Shown: piece after piece, positions 1 through 9,825 of the stretch
Layout: every line of letters starts with the position of its first letter
Position numbering within the stretch: the first letter of the stretch is position 1
Source: a virus
Length of the DNA: 39,921 bases
Reading direction: 5' to 3' (one strand)
IMG/VR virus record: IMGVR_UViG_3300035034_001514
Span: 1-39,921 of that record
The notes under the pieces: model-generated
Told to the model about the DNA's origin: nothing
Database searches by the model: none
Seen by the model: only the letters and a program-made list of their open reading frames with translations
Made by a program: the position numbers and the translations under genes

Positions 1-3000
1 AGAATTAGTAACAACACTTGCTGAATATCTATTAGCAGATGTTAATGGATGCTGGGGTATTAGTTCTGTATTACCACCAAATGCGTAAATATCTGTTCCC
101 CCATCTGCATATGAAGAAACAGTTCCATAAACATCTGATTGAAGTACGACTGCTTCATTTGTCAACAACGTTGTATAGGCGTCTCCACCTGATTTTATAG
201 CACCTATAGTTGTAGTATCGGTGTCTATTATTGTTCCTGAATTTGAGCCTTCTCGATAATTAACTGTGTATGTTCTTTTTATGAACTTGTTAGATGGAGA
301 AGTGACGGAATATGTATTCGATGTTGTATTTTGTAATGTAGTTGAACCAGATACAAATTCATAATAAACGCTGCCGCTTGAATTAAATACAGTCGCTGTT
401 AGTAACCAAGACGATGGATCGGGATTTGCGCTGTTTATGTCATATTCTACTAGATAATCATCAGAAATTAATTTTACATATTTGGAGTCTGCTCCTTGTG
501 CTGTAGCAGATACTGTTTCAACAATAGAAGTGGTTGCCGATGTTACCGGGTCGGTAAATGTCCAATTAAAATTCAAAGAGTTTGTAACGGTTGGTACTCC
601 TTCCGATACCGAATCACCGGCGCCTGTACTGACTGTCAATGAAACCTGAGTTTCTGTTTCTGTTCCTTCATCCCATTGCAACTTAGTTGACCCGGCTGTA
701 TATGATGGAGTCACTAATATTTCTTCCACATATAACGTAATTCCATCTGATCCAACAAAAGAAGCAGTTAATCCGGTGTTCATAGGGTTGAACGAATTAT
801 TATCATTGGTTTCTCTAAATAATATTAAACCATTATCTGAATCAACCCACCCCGTTTGTATACCATCTGTTATATCAGCCAATGCAATGGAATCATAAAC
901 TATACCAGATCCAGTATCTTCGGCATGTATTACTCTGGATCCATCAATACCTGACGCAACAAATATAGCATTATATTGAATCCCATGTGAATTTCCGACC
1001 GACACACCGGTCATACCTGTATTTAATTCTACCCCGTTTGAATATAATTTAACGTTTCCAGATGAAATACTTTCTAAAGATGAACTTGCTTTTTGCAATT
1101 GAATTTCAATAGATCCCACGCTATTTTTAATAGCAGTACCGTTCAACGCTGTAATAACATATAGTTCTCCTGTTGATCCGGTCGCACCGGCAATCGCTTT
1201 ACTGAAAGATTGCCGTTTTTTGAATTCCGACACTTCTGCTTCTGCATTTGTTACCGATATTGTATATTCAATATATGCATTGATGGCTGTCATATTAGAT
1301 GGATCGCCAACCGTTATTTCCGAACCACCCGATGTGTCAGAAAACGTACCGGCTGATATATTAGATTCGGTCAATACTGATGCTGAAAACTTATTTACAG
1401 ATGATAGAGGATGTTCAGATATTAATTGTAAATTTCCTCTATATGCTTGGATACCAGTTCCACCATCTACGTACGATGAAACATCACCACTATTAGATGT
1501 TTGAAATGTATGTGAATCATTTGTTAAGAATATGGTATGCCCGCTTTCACCATCTTGTGTTGCAAATATTGATACAGAATCCGTAGCAATTAATGAATTA
1601 TTTGCAAATCCTTCACGTGTTCTAACACGAATAGGAGTGCTTTTGAAAACAGTAGATGGTGGTGTGTATATGTATGTGTTACTAGTTGTGTTTTGTAACG
1701 TCACACTTCCGCTAATAAATTCATAATAAACGCTGCCACTGTGGCTTTGTGCAGTCGCCGTCAATGTAACGCTGGATGGGTCGGGGTTGGCTCCGACGCC
1801 ATCATATGCAATTTGATAGTCATCCGCTTCCAATCTAACTGTTTTACTAAAATCTGTTTCTATTAACCTATAAACTGTTGTTGTTGTTTGTACCCGACCG
1901 GATGATGCTGTATATACGATAGAATCTACGGATTGGGTATAATCTGCATTAGATCCCGTATATCCGGCTATATTAAGAACGGCAGCAGTATCTGATACTA
2001 TTGAAAATAATCCTGGGTAATCGAACGAATGGCTTATAGTAGAACCCGAAGCAATACTACCAGAAAACGATGATGAATAGTTTATATACGAAGCGGATGG
2101 AATTAATGTGCCTGTATTATCATATGCCTGTGATGTAAATGTTATTGGTTGTGTTTGTGTTCCTTTATTTATTGCAAATGTAATAGACTGCTGAACAGGA
2201 TTTGGATCATATGTGACACTTCCGGACGGGCCCGTTACTTTATCAAAAGTAAATATAGTTTTTGTTGGAACTAATGATATATCAGGCCCTCCCGCTGGAA
2301 CTCCATCAAATATTATTTTATCCGATTCTATTTCAACTGGAATTTTATTTGAATTTATATCAAAAAATTCTGCTCTGAATTGGAATGTTTGTTGGTTAAT
2401 AACAGATGGTGATTCTACAACGATGTTGAATGTATTTGGACTAAAGCTATTTTCTGAATATTCTATTAGAGATATTTCATTCAAATAAAATTCCCCATTA
2501 TATATAACAAAGTTTAATACCCCAGAGCCATCTTGATCTGGTATAAAGTTTTGATCGTATTCAAAAAATCCCCTATCATTTATATCAACCTTCATCGATG
2601 ATATCAACTTTCCATATTCACTAGTTTGTGATATAGCAGAAGCAGACGCTTCATTAAAAGAAGAACCAGACATATAAACTTCAAGTTCGGCTTCTTCACC
2701 GATACCAATTGCTGAAAATGATATTCTATATTCTGATACATCGTTGAATGTAGCTGGTGTGTTATAATAGAAAGAATATACATTTCCGTTTGAATAATCT
2801 GAACCGCTCAGATATACAGACCTAAACAACGTATCATCATTTTGTGTTACAGTAAGATTATTTGATGATGTTGACCAATAATTTGTAACGTCCGATTGCT
2901 TTTGGAATATTCCAGTCAGTGCTTCTATTCCAGTTTTTGCATCGTCTCTCAATATTTCATTTGGAATAATTGTAGAGTCCTGAATTAACACATAATCAGA

Positions 3001-3987
3001 TTCTATACTACCTCCGATTGACTTTCTATATAATTTAATGCGATGGACATCACCTGCAAATGTTTCCAGATCGGATATTGATACCCTAGCAAATGAACTA
3101 GATACAGAATTATCTAAAGAAAAACTTTCAGATTGATATGATGCTGTATACCCAGCCGATGTAAATTCAGTAACCGTTTGCGTATACGCAGTGGATTCTT
3201 GTACATTGGATGCTGTTATGAAATATGGGGTTCTTGCTTTAAGTGATGTGGAATTAATAATATCAGCAACAGTCGTTGAATATGATTGACTTAATGTCGG
3301 TACTGTAATTGTCCCGTTGTTTTCTAATAAACCAGACCAGGATCCTGTTCCATCATCTATAATCAGCCTATAATCTGTATTTCCTCTATAACGGAACCAG
3401 TCATCCCCATCCGGTGGTGATAGTGGAGTTCCTGTAATACTTCCCGTCTGAACAAGAATTGTTACTGATCGTTCTTTAGTAACTCGTATTATTTCGTTTA
3501 CTGAAATCGTTGGTCTTTTGAAAAACCTGACCTTGGTTTCATTTGGGAGTAATCTATTTATCTGTACACGTTTGCTCCATCTGATATTGTATATATCCTT
3601 CCATTCATCCGGTACGGGTATTGTATTTCCAGATTCATCCAAATATGTTTCCAGTTCACCGAGAATCGTAATTGTTCCTGTACCAATCGGTGTATCGTTA
3701 TAAACCCAGGCCGAAACGACTTTTGATATACCTTCATAATATTCAGGACGACCATCTGCAACTTCTGAATATACGATATCACCATTTCCATCAAGTATTT
3801 CTATCTTAACTTCTGTTCCTTGCTTTAAATGCTTTCCGCCGGCTATAAGGAATCCATTCTTTCCGCCCGTAAATGTATCTCCCAATTCTGTGACATTAAA
3901 ATATGTGGAATTGGCGGTCCTATCTTCCACAAATACTCCATATCCAGATAATCCCTTAAATTCACTAAATCTTTTTATTTTTGGCAT
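1..3987 (-). CDS. Giant tail fibre / adhesin-like structural protein (3' end outside window)
   Basis: An open frame of 1329 codons runs without a stop from ATG at 3987 to the window edge, so the C-terminus is missing. The start follows an AGAGAT ribosome binding site. The protein is rich in Ser, Thr, Gly and Asn and predicted mostly beta, with no catalytic motif seen. A domain of roughly 160 residues occurs twice, near residues 717-880 and again from about 1171 to the edge. Both copies share the landmarks NPDPSS, LTATA/LTATV, SGSVYYEF, LQNTTSNTY and a later SSYxDGGTxIxAxxGN block. Such modules (often with GSVYYEF-like cores) are familiar from long fibres of marine T4-like phages. It likely acts in host recognition or as a side fibre. 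It is divergent to the plus-strand block starting at 4095. The structural role is well supported; the exact fibre identity is unknown. Confidence 0.7.
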   Translation of the reverse strand, partial: MPKIKRFSEFKGLSGYGVFVEDRTANSTYFNVTELGDTFTGGKNGFLIAGGKHLKQGTEVKIEILDGNGDIVYSEVADGRPEYYEGISKVVSAWVYNDTPIGTGTITILGELETYLDESGNTIPVPDEWKDIYNIRWSKRVQINRLLPNETKVRFFKRPTISVNEIIRVTKERSVTILVQTGSITGTPLSPPDGDDWFRYRGNTDYRLIIDDGTGSWSGLLENNGTITVPTLSQSYSTTVADIINSTSLKARTPYFITASNVQESTAYTQTVTEFTSAGYTASYQSESFSLDNSVSSSFARVSISDLETFAGDVHRIKLYRKSIGGSIESDYVLIQDSTIIPNEILRDDAKTGIEALTGIFQKQSDVTNYWSTSSNNLTVTQNDDTLFRSVYLSGSDYSNGNVYSFYYNTPATFNDVSEYRISFSAIGIGEEAELEVYMSGSSFNEASASAISQTSEYGKLISSMKVDINDRGFFEYDQNFIPDQDGSGVLNFVIYNGEFYLNEISLIEYSENSFSPNTFNIVVESPSVINQQTFQFRAEFFDINSNKIPVEIESDKIIFDGVPAGGPDISLVPTKTIFTFDKVTGPSGSVTYDPNPVQQSITFAINKGTQTQPITFTSQAYDNTGTLIPSASYINYSSSFSGSIASGSTISHSFDYPGLFSIVSDTAAVLNIAGYTGSNADYTQSVDSIVYTASSGRVQTTTTVYRLIETDFSKTVRLEADDYQIAYDGVGANPDPSSVTLTATAQSHSGSVYYEFISGSVTLQNTTSNTYIYTPPSTVFKSTPIRVRTREGFANNSLIATDSVSIFATQDGESGHTIFLTNDSHTFQTSNSGDVSSYVDGGTGIQAYRGNLQLISEHPLSSVNKFSASVLTESNISAGTFSDTSGGSEITVGDPSNMTAINAYIEYTISVTNAEAEVSEFKKRQSFSKAIAGATGSTGELYVITALNGTAIKNSVGSIEIQLQKASSSLESISSGNVKLYSNGVELNTGMTGVSVGNSHGIQYNAIFVASGIDGSRVIHAEDTGSGIVYDSIALADITDGIQTGWVDSDNGLILFRETNDNNSFNPMNTGLTASFVGSDGITLYVEEILVTPSYTAGSTKLQWDEGTETETQVSLTVSTGAGDSVSEGVPTVTNSLNFNWTFTDPVTSATTSIVETVSATAQGADSKYVKLISDDYLVEYDINSANPDPSSWLLTATVFNSSGSVYYEFVSGSTTLQNTTSNTYSVTSPSNKFIKRTYTVNYREGSNSGTIIDTDTTTIGAIKSGGDAYTTLLTNEAVVLQSDVYGTVSSYADGGTDIYAFGGNTELIPQHPLTSANRYSASVVTNS

Positions 3988-4030
3988 GTGTATCTCTAAT
4001 CTTTAGAGTAAATATCGGGATATTTTAATA

Positions 4031-4060
4031 TTGAATGAAATCGGTGTGGTGTAGTATACT
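4031..4060 (+). promoter_or_regulatory. Sigma70-like promoter for the plus-strand replication block
   Basis: TTGAAT at 4031-4036 and TATACT at 4055-4060 are separated by 18 bp, a good match to a bacterial sigma70 promoter. It lies in the 107-bp divergent gap between the fibre gene (start 3987) and the ribbon-helix-helix gene (start 4095). This is the only place where plus-strand transcription of the three genes 4095-8357 could reasonably begin. The call rests on sequence match and position only. Confidence 0.45.
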
Positions 4061-4094
4061 ATTTTCATACAATTGTCTATTTACTATAAAGGAT

Positions 4095-4265
4095 ATGAAA
4101 AAACCATCTAAAAAGAACATTAAAATAGATGCCGAAGTGCATATGATGTTAAAGGAATATTGTGAGGAACATGGAAGAATCATGGGAAAGACAATTGAAC
4201 GACTGATAGAAGATATGTGCCGGCCTGTACCAAATGAAAGACAAAAAATACTGTTAGTTGATTGA
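4095..4265 (+). CDS. Small ribbon-helix-helix DNA-binding protein
   Basis: A 56-residue basic protein. After a Lys-rich N-terminus, KKNIKIDAEVH would form the beta strand, and the two predicted helices around MMLKEYCEEHG and MGKTIERLIEDM fit the Arc/MetJ ribbon-helix-helix fold. An in-frame ATG lies upstream at 4035, but the start at 4095 is preferred: it follows AAAGGAT directly, the upstream extension is not RHH-like, and the candidate promoter overlaps the upstream start. The stop codon overlaps the primase start by one base (TGATG), implying translational coupling. As the first gene of the block it could autoregulate the primase and recombination nuclease. That role is inferred; no operator was identified. 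Confidence 0.7.
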   Translation: MKKPSKKNIKIDAEVHMMLKEYCEEHGRIMGKTIERLIEDMCRPVPNERQKILLVD

Positions 4266-5185
4266 TGGAATATAATGAGCAACGTATTTTAGAAATTCTT
4301 AAATCACTACTTGGGTATGCATATCCCATTAGGGATGAATATAAATTTCATTGTCCATTCTGTCACCACAGAAAACCAAAGCTCCAATTAAACATTTTAT
4401 CTCAAAAATGGAATTGTTGGGTATGTTCTGCCAAGGGAAGAAGCCTTTTTTCTTTGGCCAGAAAACTAAATGCCCCCAAATCAACCCTTGATGTACTATC
4501 GGTATACTCAAAAAATACCAATACATCCAAACATATCCATGTAGATGAAGACCCCATAATACTTCTCCCCCGAGAATATATTTCATTGGAAACACCATCC
4601 AATGATATAGATTATAATATGGCATTTAATTACATCAAAAAAAGAAACATTTCTTATGAAGATATAGTGAAGTACAACATCGGATTTTGTCCCACCGGTA
4701 TTTATAAAGGACGTATTATAATTCCATCATATGACAGTAGTGGGCAATTGAATTACTTCATCGCTCGTTCATACTATCCATATGAATCATTCAAATACAA
4801 AAACCCTCCAATATCAAAAAATGTTATAGTGTTTGATTTACAAATAAATTGGAACGAACCTATTACGTTATGCGAGGGGGTATTTGATGCAATTGCTATT
4901 AAGAGAAATAGTATTCCATTGTTGGGGAAAAACATCCCAATTAAATTATATGATAAAATAATACAAGAAAAGGTTAGAAAAATATCAATAGCGCTCGATG
5001 ATGACGCAAAGGATGATTCGCTTAGGATAGCAAATAGATTGATGCGAGAGGGTATAACTGTATCTATCATCAAGCTATCCGGAAAGGACCCATCTGAAAT
5101 GGGGAATGAAGAATATGAACAAGCTTCAAACAAGTCAAAAGATTTTGGATTCTCAGATTTAATTAGAGAAAAGTTATATGGTTGA
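4265..5185 (+). CDS. DnaG-type Toprim DNA primase (T4 gp61 role)
   Basis: A 306-residue protein expected to make RNA primers for lagging-strand synthesis. The N-terminal zinc-binding module has CPFC at residues 30-33 and CWVC at 51-54. A catalytic Toprim fold follows: LCEGVFDAIA around residue 204 supplies the Glu, ALDDDAKDD near 245 supplies the acidic metal-binding cluster, and SGKDPSE near 272 completes it. Length is close to phage primases such as T4 gp61 (about 340 residues). The start is the ATG overlapping the upstream stop; a TTG one codon earlier is a less likely alternative. The 3' end overlaps the next gene by 8 bp. Adjacent recombination genes fit a replication cassette. The family call is strong; equivalence to gp61 is inferred from phage type. 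Confidence 0.85.
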   Translation: MEYNEQRILEILKSLLGYAYPIRDEYKFHCPFCHHRKPKLQLNILSQKWNCWVCSAKGRSLFSLARKLNAPKSTLDVLSVYSKNTNTSKHIHVDEDPIILLPREYISLETPSNDIDYNMAFNYIKKRNISYEDIVKYNIGFCPTGIYKGRIIIPSYDSSGQLNYFIARSYYPYESFKYKNPPISKNVIVFDLQINWNEPITLCEGVFDAIAIKRNSIPLLGKNIPIKLYDKIIQEKVRKISIALDDDAKDDSLRIANRLMREGITVSIIKLSGKDPSEMGNEEYEQASNKSKDFGFSDLIREKLYG

Positions 5186-8100
5186 TAGTACAGACATGAA
5201 TATTGGAATTGATTATGTGGATAAAATATTTCACATTGCCGATATTCACATACGAAATTTAAAGCGGCATACTGAATATAGAGATGTATTTGAATCTTTC
5301 TATAAAGAAATACAATCAAAGAAAACAAAAGACTCTATAATTTACTTGGCTGGTGATATTGTCCATGCCAAAACAGAAATGAGTCCTGAACTCATTAGGT
5401 TAGTATCGGAACTTTTTCGTCGATTAGCTGAAATATGCCCTGTTATTGTTATACCAGGAAACCACGACGCCAATCTTAATAATCCATATCGGCTTGATGT
5501 TTTATCTCCCATCGTGGAAAACATGAACAATGATCGAATTGTTTATATCAAACATTCTGGCATATATAATATTGCCAATCTCAAATTTGTTCATTATGGT
5601 ATATTTGAAGATAAAGAAGATTGGCCCGATTTATCAAATTCAGATGGAACGTATATTGGGTTATTTCACGGACCTATACACACCGCGCGAACTGATATTG
5701 GGTATGAAGTTTCTAATAGGTCAATAACAAGTGATGTGTTCACAGGCTGCCAGGCTGTTATGTGTGGTGATATCCATAAGAGACAAATAATGGAATCTTC
5801 GGATGATATGGTGGTTGTATATCCTGGTTCTATGATACAACAAAACCACGGAGAATCACTGGAAAATCATGGGTTTGTTGAATGGGATTTTGATGAAGCC
5901 GGTCATATTATTGATTGTAAGTTCGTAGATATAAAAAACAAATGGGGATACTATACACTAAACATTGATAATGGAGTGGTTCCTATTGTTGATGATATGC
6001 CGGAAATACCAAGGTTACGTATCAGAGTGACAAACACAACAGCGTCCGATTTAAAAAGAGCACTGGCTACTGTTAGGTCAAATTATAATGCCAATGAGTT
6101 TACGGTTACTCGAATGGATACGTTATCAAGACTTAATGCCGGTAATAGAGATAACAAACTAAACCTTGGAAATGTATCTGATATAGAATATCAAAATGAA
6201 CTAATTAAAGATTATCTGGATAGAAATTTATTTGTTGATGAATCTACTATCAATGATATATTTGATATTAACCGGAATCTCAACGCACAGTTGGATGAAA
6301 ATGATATAGCAAAAAATGTGAATTGGAAACCAAAAAAGTTCACATTTTCAAATATGTTTTCATATGGAGAAAACAACCATATTGATTTTACCGACATGAA
6401 GGGAGCTTATGGATTATTCGCTCCAAATGCTAGCGGAAAATCTTCTATATTTGACGCTATTTCATTTTGTATATTCGACAAGTGCAGTCGGGCGTACAAA
6501 GCAGCCCACATTATGAATAATCAAAAAAATAACTTTGAGTGTAAGCTTGAACTTGAAATAGATGGTGTATCATATTTTATTCAACGGTCGGCGAAGAGAA
6601 AGAAAGATGGTTCTGTTAAAGTAGATGTAAACTTTTGGAAAGATGTAGATGGAAACGAAATAAATTTGAATGGTGAACATAGAAGAGGAACAAATGATAT
6701 AATCCGTCGGTATATAGGTTCATATGATGATTTTGTTCTTACAACACTATCACTACAGAATAAGAATGCTATATTCATTGACAAATCACAGTCCGAACGA
6801 AAAGATCTCCTAGCACAGTTTATGGGAATTGATATATTTGATAAGTTATACCAAATCGCCGCTGAAAACATTAAGGATGTTAATTCTCAGATTCGGAAAA
6901 TGAAGTCTATTGATTATGATACTAAACTGGTTGAATATAAATCCCAACTCAAGGTTTACAAAAAGTCATATAAAAATAAGAAAAAAGAACTTAGTGATTC
7001 AAAGAAAGAATATACAATACTAACAGCGGCTAAATTAAATCTTGTTAGAGATATTGTAAAGGTAAACCCAGAAATAACAAACATTGAATCTTTAGAGAGA
7101 AATAAAAAATCCATAAGTGAAAATATAAAAAGTATTCAATCTGAATTGGATCATCTATCATTGGATATAAAAGAAAAAAAGAAATCCATTGAATCCATAA
7201 CAGCAAGAATACGTAAATATGAAAGTGAAGATATAGAAAGCCGAAACGTCGTTTATAAGGAAAAGAAAAGAAAAGAAGCCGAACTCATATTGGAAATAGA
7301 TAGTATCAGAACAGAAATAGAACGCAAAACAGAACAGTTATATGAATATGGTGGGCTGGAATATGATTTAGACTGTTCATATTGTATAGAAAACGCAGAT
7401 AAGCTGAAGTCAAGTTCTATACTTATCAAGAAAGAAAAGAAAGAATGCACTATAGAAATGAAGAAACTAATCGTAGAATCAAATGAACTATCAGATTTTA
7501 TAAAGGCTAATAGTTCCATAGAATCCGATTGGAATGATTATTCATACCTACTATCCAATAAGTCAAAAAAACAAATAGACCTTGCCAAATTAGAAAGATC
7601 GCATGCTGAAAGAAAATCAAGCATACAAAAATATCAATCATCGCTGAAGGATAACAATACATCAATAAATGAATATTATAAATTAGAAGAATCAATCAAA
7701 TCAAACAATACATTGAATAAGGAAATATCTAGTATTGATAGTGATATAGTTACATTGGATCAGAAGATTGATATGTTAAATGATGAACTTCTACGTATAA
7801 ATGGAAACCTTGCCACAACAAAAACTAATCTTGATAAGTGTAATGAAGATTTAAATTTACTGAAAGAATTAGAAAACATATACAAAACATATGAATACTA
7901 TCTTACCGCTATCAAGCGTGATGGAATTCCGTATGAATTGATTATGAAAGCATTGCCGCTTATAGAAGGAGAAGTGAATAACATTCTACAGCAAGTAGTA
8001 GACTTTGGTATGCAACTGGAAATGGATGGAAAAAGTATCAATGGAAAGCTTGTTTATGAAACATCATCTTGGCCACTTGAAATGTGTTCTGGGATGGAAA

Positions 8101-8357
8101 GGTTTATTAGTGGATTGGCCATTAGAGTTGCATTGATGAACATTTGCCATCTACCACGATCAAATTTCCTTGTTATTGATGAAGGAATGGGTACATTGGA
8201 CTCGAACAACATCAATAATTTGTCTTGGTTATTCGATTACCTAAAGGGTCAGTTTGATTACATTATGGTGATATCTCACTTGGATGTAATGCGAGACATT
8301 ATTGACAATCTAATAGAGATTAAGAAAGAAGATAAATTTAGTTCGGTAAACTACTAA
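5178..8357 (+). CDS. Single-chain Mre11-Rad50 / SbcD-SbcC recombination nuclease (T4 gp47-gp46 fusion)
   Basis: A 1059-residue protein combining the nuclease and ATPase subunits that T4 encodes as separate gp47 and gp46. Residues 1-370 are an Mre11-type metallophosphoesterase with DIH (22-24), AGDIVH (58-63), GNHD (94-97), a FHGPIH motif near 165, and GDIHKRQ. Residues 385 onward are Rad50/SbcC: Walker A APNASGKSS near 415-423, long Lys/Glu coiled coils, a CSYC zinc-hook candidate at 733-736, an ABC signature CSGMERF near 969, Walker B FLVIDEG near 998, a GTLD D-loop and an ISH switch His. It should process DNA ends for recombination-dependent replication and degrade host DNA. The start at 5178 has AGAGAAAA upstream; ATG at 5196 is possible. 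No frameshift separates the two halves. Confidence 0.93.
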   Translation: MVDSTDMNIGIDYVDKIFHIADIHIRNLKRHTEYRDVFESFYKEIQSKKTKDSIIYLAGDIVHAKTEMSPELIRLVSELFRRLAEICPVIVIPGNHDANLNNPYRLDVLSPIVENMNNDRIVYIKHSGIYNIANLKFVHYGIFEDKEDWPDLSNSDGTYIGLFHGPIHTARTDIGYEVSNRSITSDVFTGCQAVMCGDIHKRQIMESSDDMVVVYPGSMIQQNHGESLENHGFVEWDFDEAGHIIDCKFVDIKNKWGYYTLNIDNGVVPIVDDMPEIPRLRIRVTNTTASDLKRALATVRSNYNANEFTVTRMDTLSRLNAGNRDNKLNLGNVSDIEYQNELIKDYLDRNLFVDESTINDIFDINRNLNAQLDENDIAKNVNWKPKKFTFSNMFSYGENNHIDFTDMKGAYGLFAPNASGKSSIFDAISFCIFDKCSRAYKAAHIMNNQKNNFECKLELEIDGVSYFIQRSAKRKKDGSVKVDVNFWKDVDGNEINLNGEHRRGTNDIIRRYIGSYDDFVLTTLSLQNKNAIFIDKSQSERKDLLAQFMGIDIFDKLYQIAAENIKDVNSQIRKMKSIDYDTKLVEYKSQLKVYKKSYKNKKKELSDSKKEYTILTAAKLNLVRDIVKVNPEITNIESLERNKKSISENIKSIQSELDHLSLDIKEKKKSIESITARIRKYESEDIESRNVVYKEKKRKEAELILEIDSIRTEIERKTEQLYEYGGLEYDLDCSYCIENADKLKSSSILIKKEKKECTIEMKKLIVESNELSDFIKANSSIESDWNDYSYLLSNKSKKQIDLAKLERSHAERKSSIQKYQSSLKDNNTSINEYYKLEESIKSNNTLNKEISSIDSDIVTLDQKIDMLNDELLRINGNLATTKTNLDKCNEDLNLLKELENIYKTYEYYLTAIKRDGIPYELIMKALPLIEGEVNNILQQVVDFGMQLEMDGKSINGKLVYETSSWPLEMCSGMERFISGLAIRVALMNICHLPRSNFLVIDEGMGTLDSNNINNLSWLFDYLKGQFDYIMVISHLDVMRDIIDNLIEIKKEDKFSSVNY

Positions 8358-8363
8358 CAGTGT

Positions 8364-8831
8364 CTATCCAATTATTAGGTCTCTCCGAAAGAACCGACCT
8401 GCGATATTGTCGTTGATATATTCATTATCGGATTCAAGTACGCTTCTGGTGTATAATTCTTTTTCTTCATAGTACGTTAACTTCTTTTTTGAATCAACGA
8501 ACCGAATGATATTGCGATCAAATTCATCTGCCGAGCCGCTTTTTACCAGTTCTTTCATGGTGGGAGATGATCCATAGTAATTTTGCCAATCCATTTCCTT
8601 TATTACTTTCTTTTTAGCCGGTACTCTCCCTCGCATACCCAACCGTTTCCGTTCCTCTTTGATCTGTGCAAGTTCCCGTTTTCCAATCTTTACATTGCGT
8701 TCAGAAAACAACTGCTTCTTTCCAATGTATATCTGTCCACTCGGAATGTGTTTTATTTCATAGACAAAACCAATCGTATTTCCAGGCATGTCATCTATAC
8801 TGTTTATAATTTTATTTTCGAATTTCCACAT
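8364..8831 (-). CDS. GIY-YIG family nuclease-like protein
   Basis: 155 residues. The N-terminal core reads GFVYEIKHIPSG followed by IYIGKKQ at residues 21-39, matching the two halves of the GIY-YIG motif. A basic segment follows (KIGKRELAQIKEERKRLG), then NYYGSS and a C-terminal YYEEKELY motif whose Glu could be the metal ligand. Related stand-alone proteins are common in T4-type phages and are usually called homing-endonuclease-like. It is convergent with the recombination nuclease, only 6 bp between the stops, and ends the minus-strand virion block. It could be a homing enzyme or a structure-specific resolvase; the sequence does not decide. Confidence 0.7.
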   Translation of the reverse strand: MWKFENKIINSIDDMPGNTIGFVYEIKHIPSGQIYIGKKQLFSERNVKIGKRELAQIKEERKRLGMRGRVPAKKKVIKEMDWQNYYGSSPTMKELVKSGSADEFDRNIIRFVDSKKKLTYYEEKELYTRSVLESDNEYINDNIAGRFFRRDLIIG

Positions 8832-8840
8832 ATTAATTTA

Positions 8841-9755
8841 TTATATATCCAATCTAATCACAAAATTCACAGGCAAATCCGGAAGAGATTTAACAGGATT
8901 TGCTAACTTAGCAACCGCAACCATTTCTAGGTTATCGTTATATAACCCTATCGTCGTTATGTACGGGGCCAGGTAAGACCCTGTGGGGTCCAATGATGAT
9001 GAATACCCATAATCACCAAACCCACCATACGAAGCACTGTTGAACGATGAGGTGTAGTTTAAGTCATAAAAGGTTTCACCTTGACCTGGAACGTCGTACC
9101 AACCCTTTTTTCTAATAAATCCATTCCAAATACTACCCGTATCGGTAATATATGCGGTTGGATTTGTAGATACGTTAAATTCTCCATCATTTACTTCTAA
9201 GAAAATTTCCATTTCATAGATCGTTGATGTTGCCCTAAACTGTAGGTCGAAGTTTCCACTGAAAGATTCTGAATATAGAGATCCCGTGTGGGTTCCGATT
9301 ACCAACCCATGTGGATAAATAACATTACCGATCGATATTGATGATGTAACGCTATCTATAAGATTTCCTTTACCATCATCTATATATGTACGACCGGTCG
9401 CTGTATCGGTTACCTGTACCGTTGATGGTTTTATTTCTTCACCGAAGTAGATACCTGGAATACTAATTACATTACAAAAATTATGAATGGTTCGTATATT
9501 TTGTTCGTAAGTTCCTTTTTGTCCTATTATTTTGAAATTGGTATTATTCTTGTAATACATTTGATTTATACCATCAAATATAGAGCGTTTTGGTACACCA
9601 TGTGTCCTGGCTACCGATGCTGACATGAATACGCTTCCCGTTTCTTGTACACCGCGAAATACTTTTATACCGTTAGAACCTTGATCCAATTCCCACAGTT
9701 TATAAGTTTTAAATGGCCGTATAGAAACGTCCTGTGTATCTATTCGTTTAATCAT
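8841..9755 (-). CDS. Virion structural protein sharing a C-terminal domain with the 10222-11418 gene product
   Basis: A protein of about 304 residues, Gly/Ser/Tyr rich, with no enzymatic motif. The last roughly 50 residues (YITTIGLYND, then AVAKLANPVK and a terminal IRLD) align with the end of the protein at 10222-11418 (YPTTIGLYND, AVAKLSQPIK, VKLDF), so the two share a terminal module. That TIGLYND/AVAKL ending is known to me from structural proteins of cyanophage-like T4 relatives. The chosen ATG gives MIKRIDTQ; a GTG three codons upstream is possible, and neither has a clear ribosome site. A terminator lies immediately upstream, so this gene may have its own promoter. Probably a neck, tail or baseplate decoration protein. 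Confidence 0.65.
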   Translation of the reverse strand: MIKRIDTQDVSIRPFKTYKLWELDQGSNGIKVFRGVQETGSVFMSASVARTHGVPKRSIFDGINQMYYKNNTNFKIIGQKGTYEQNIRTIHNFCNVISIPGIYFGEEIKPSTVQVTDTATGRTYIDDGKGNLIDSVTSSISIGNVIYPHGLVIGTHTGSLYSESFSGNFDLQFRATSTIYEMEIFLEVNDGEFNVSTNPTAYITDTGSIWNGFIRKKGWYDVPGQGETFYDLNYTSSFNSASYGGFGDYGYSSSLDPTGSYLAPYITTIGLYNDNLEMVAVAKLANPVKSLPDLPVNFVIRLDI

Positions 9756-9770
9756 ATTTATCACATAAAT

Positions 9771-9802
9771 AAAAACCTTCCCATATAAATATGAGAAGGT
9801 TT
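9771..9802 (-). terminator. Rho-independent terminator after the 9826-10206 gene
   Basis: On the minus strand AAACCTTC pairs with GAAGGTTT, extended by CATAT/ATATG around a two-base loop, and is followed by a T-rich run (GGTTTTTATTT). It sits between the stop at 9826 and the next start near 9755, so it should end or attenuate transcription of the upstream structural genes. Confidence 0.75.
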
Positions 9803-9825
9803 AATATTGGTACTTTAATGTGTGC

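Noticed and set aside
1220-2488. Plus-strand frames of 60-95 codons within the fibre gene
   Set aside because: They are antisense to a continuous 1329-codon frame with phage-structural character and lack ribosome sites.
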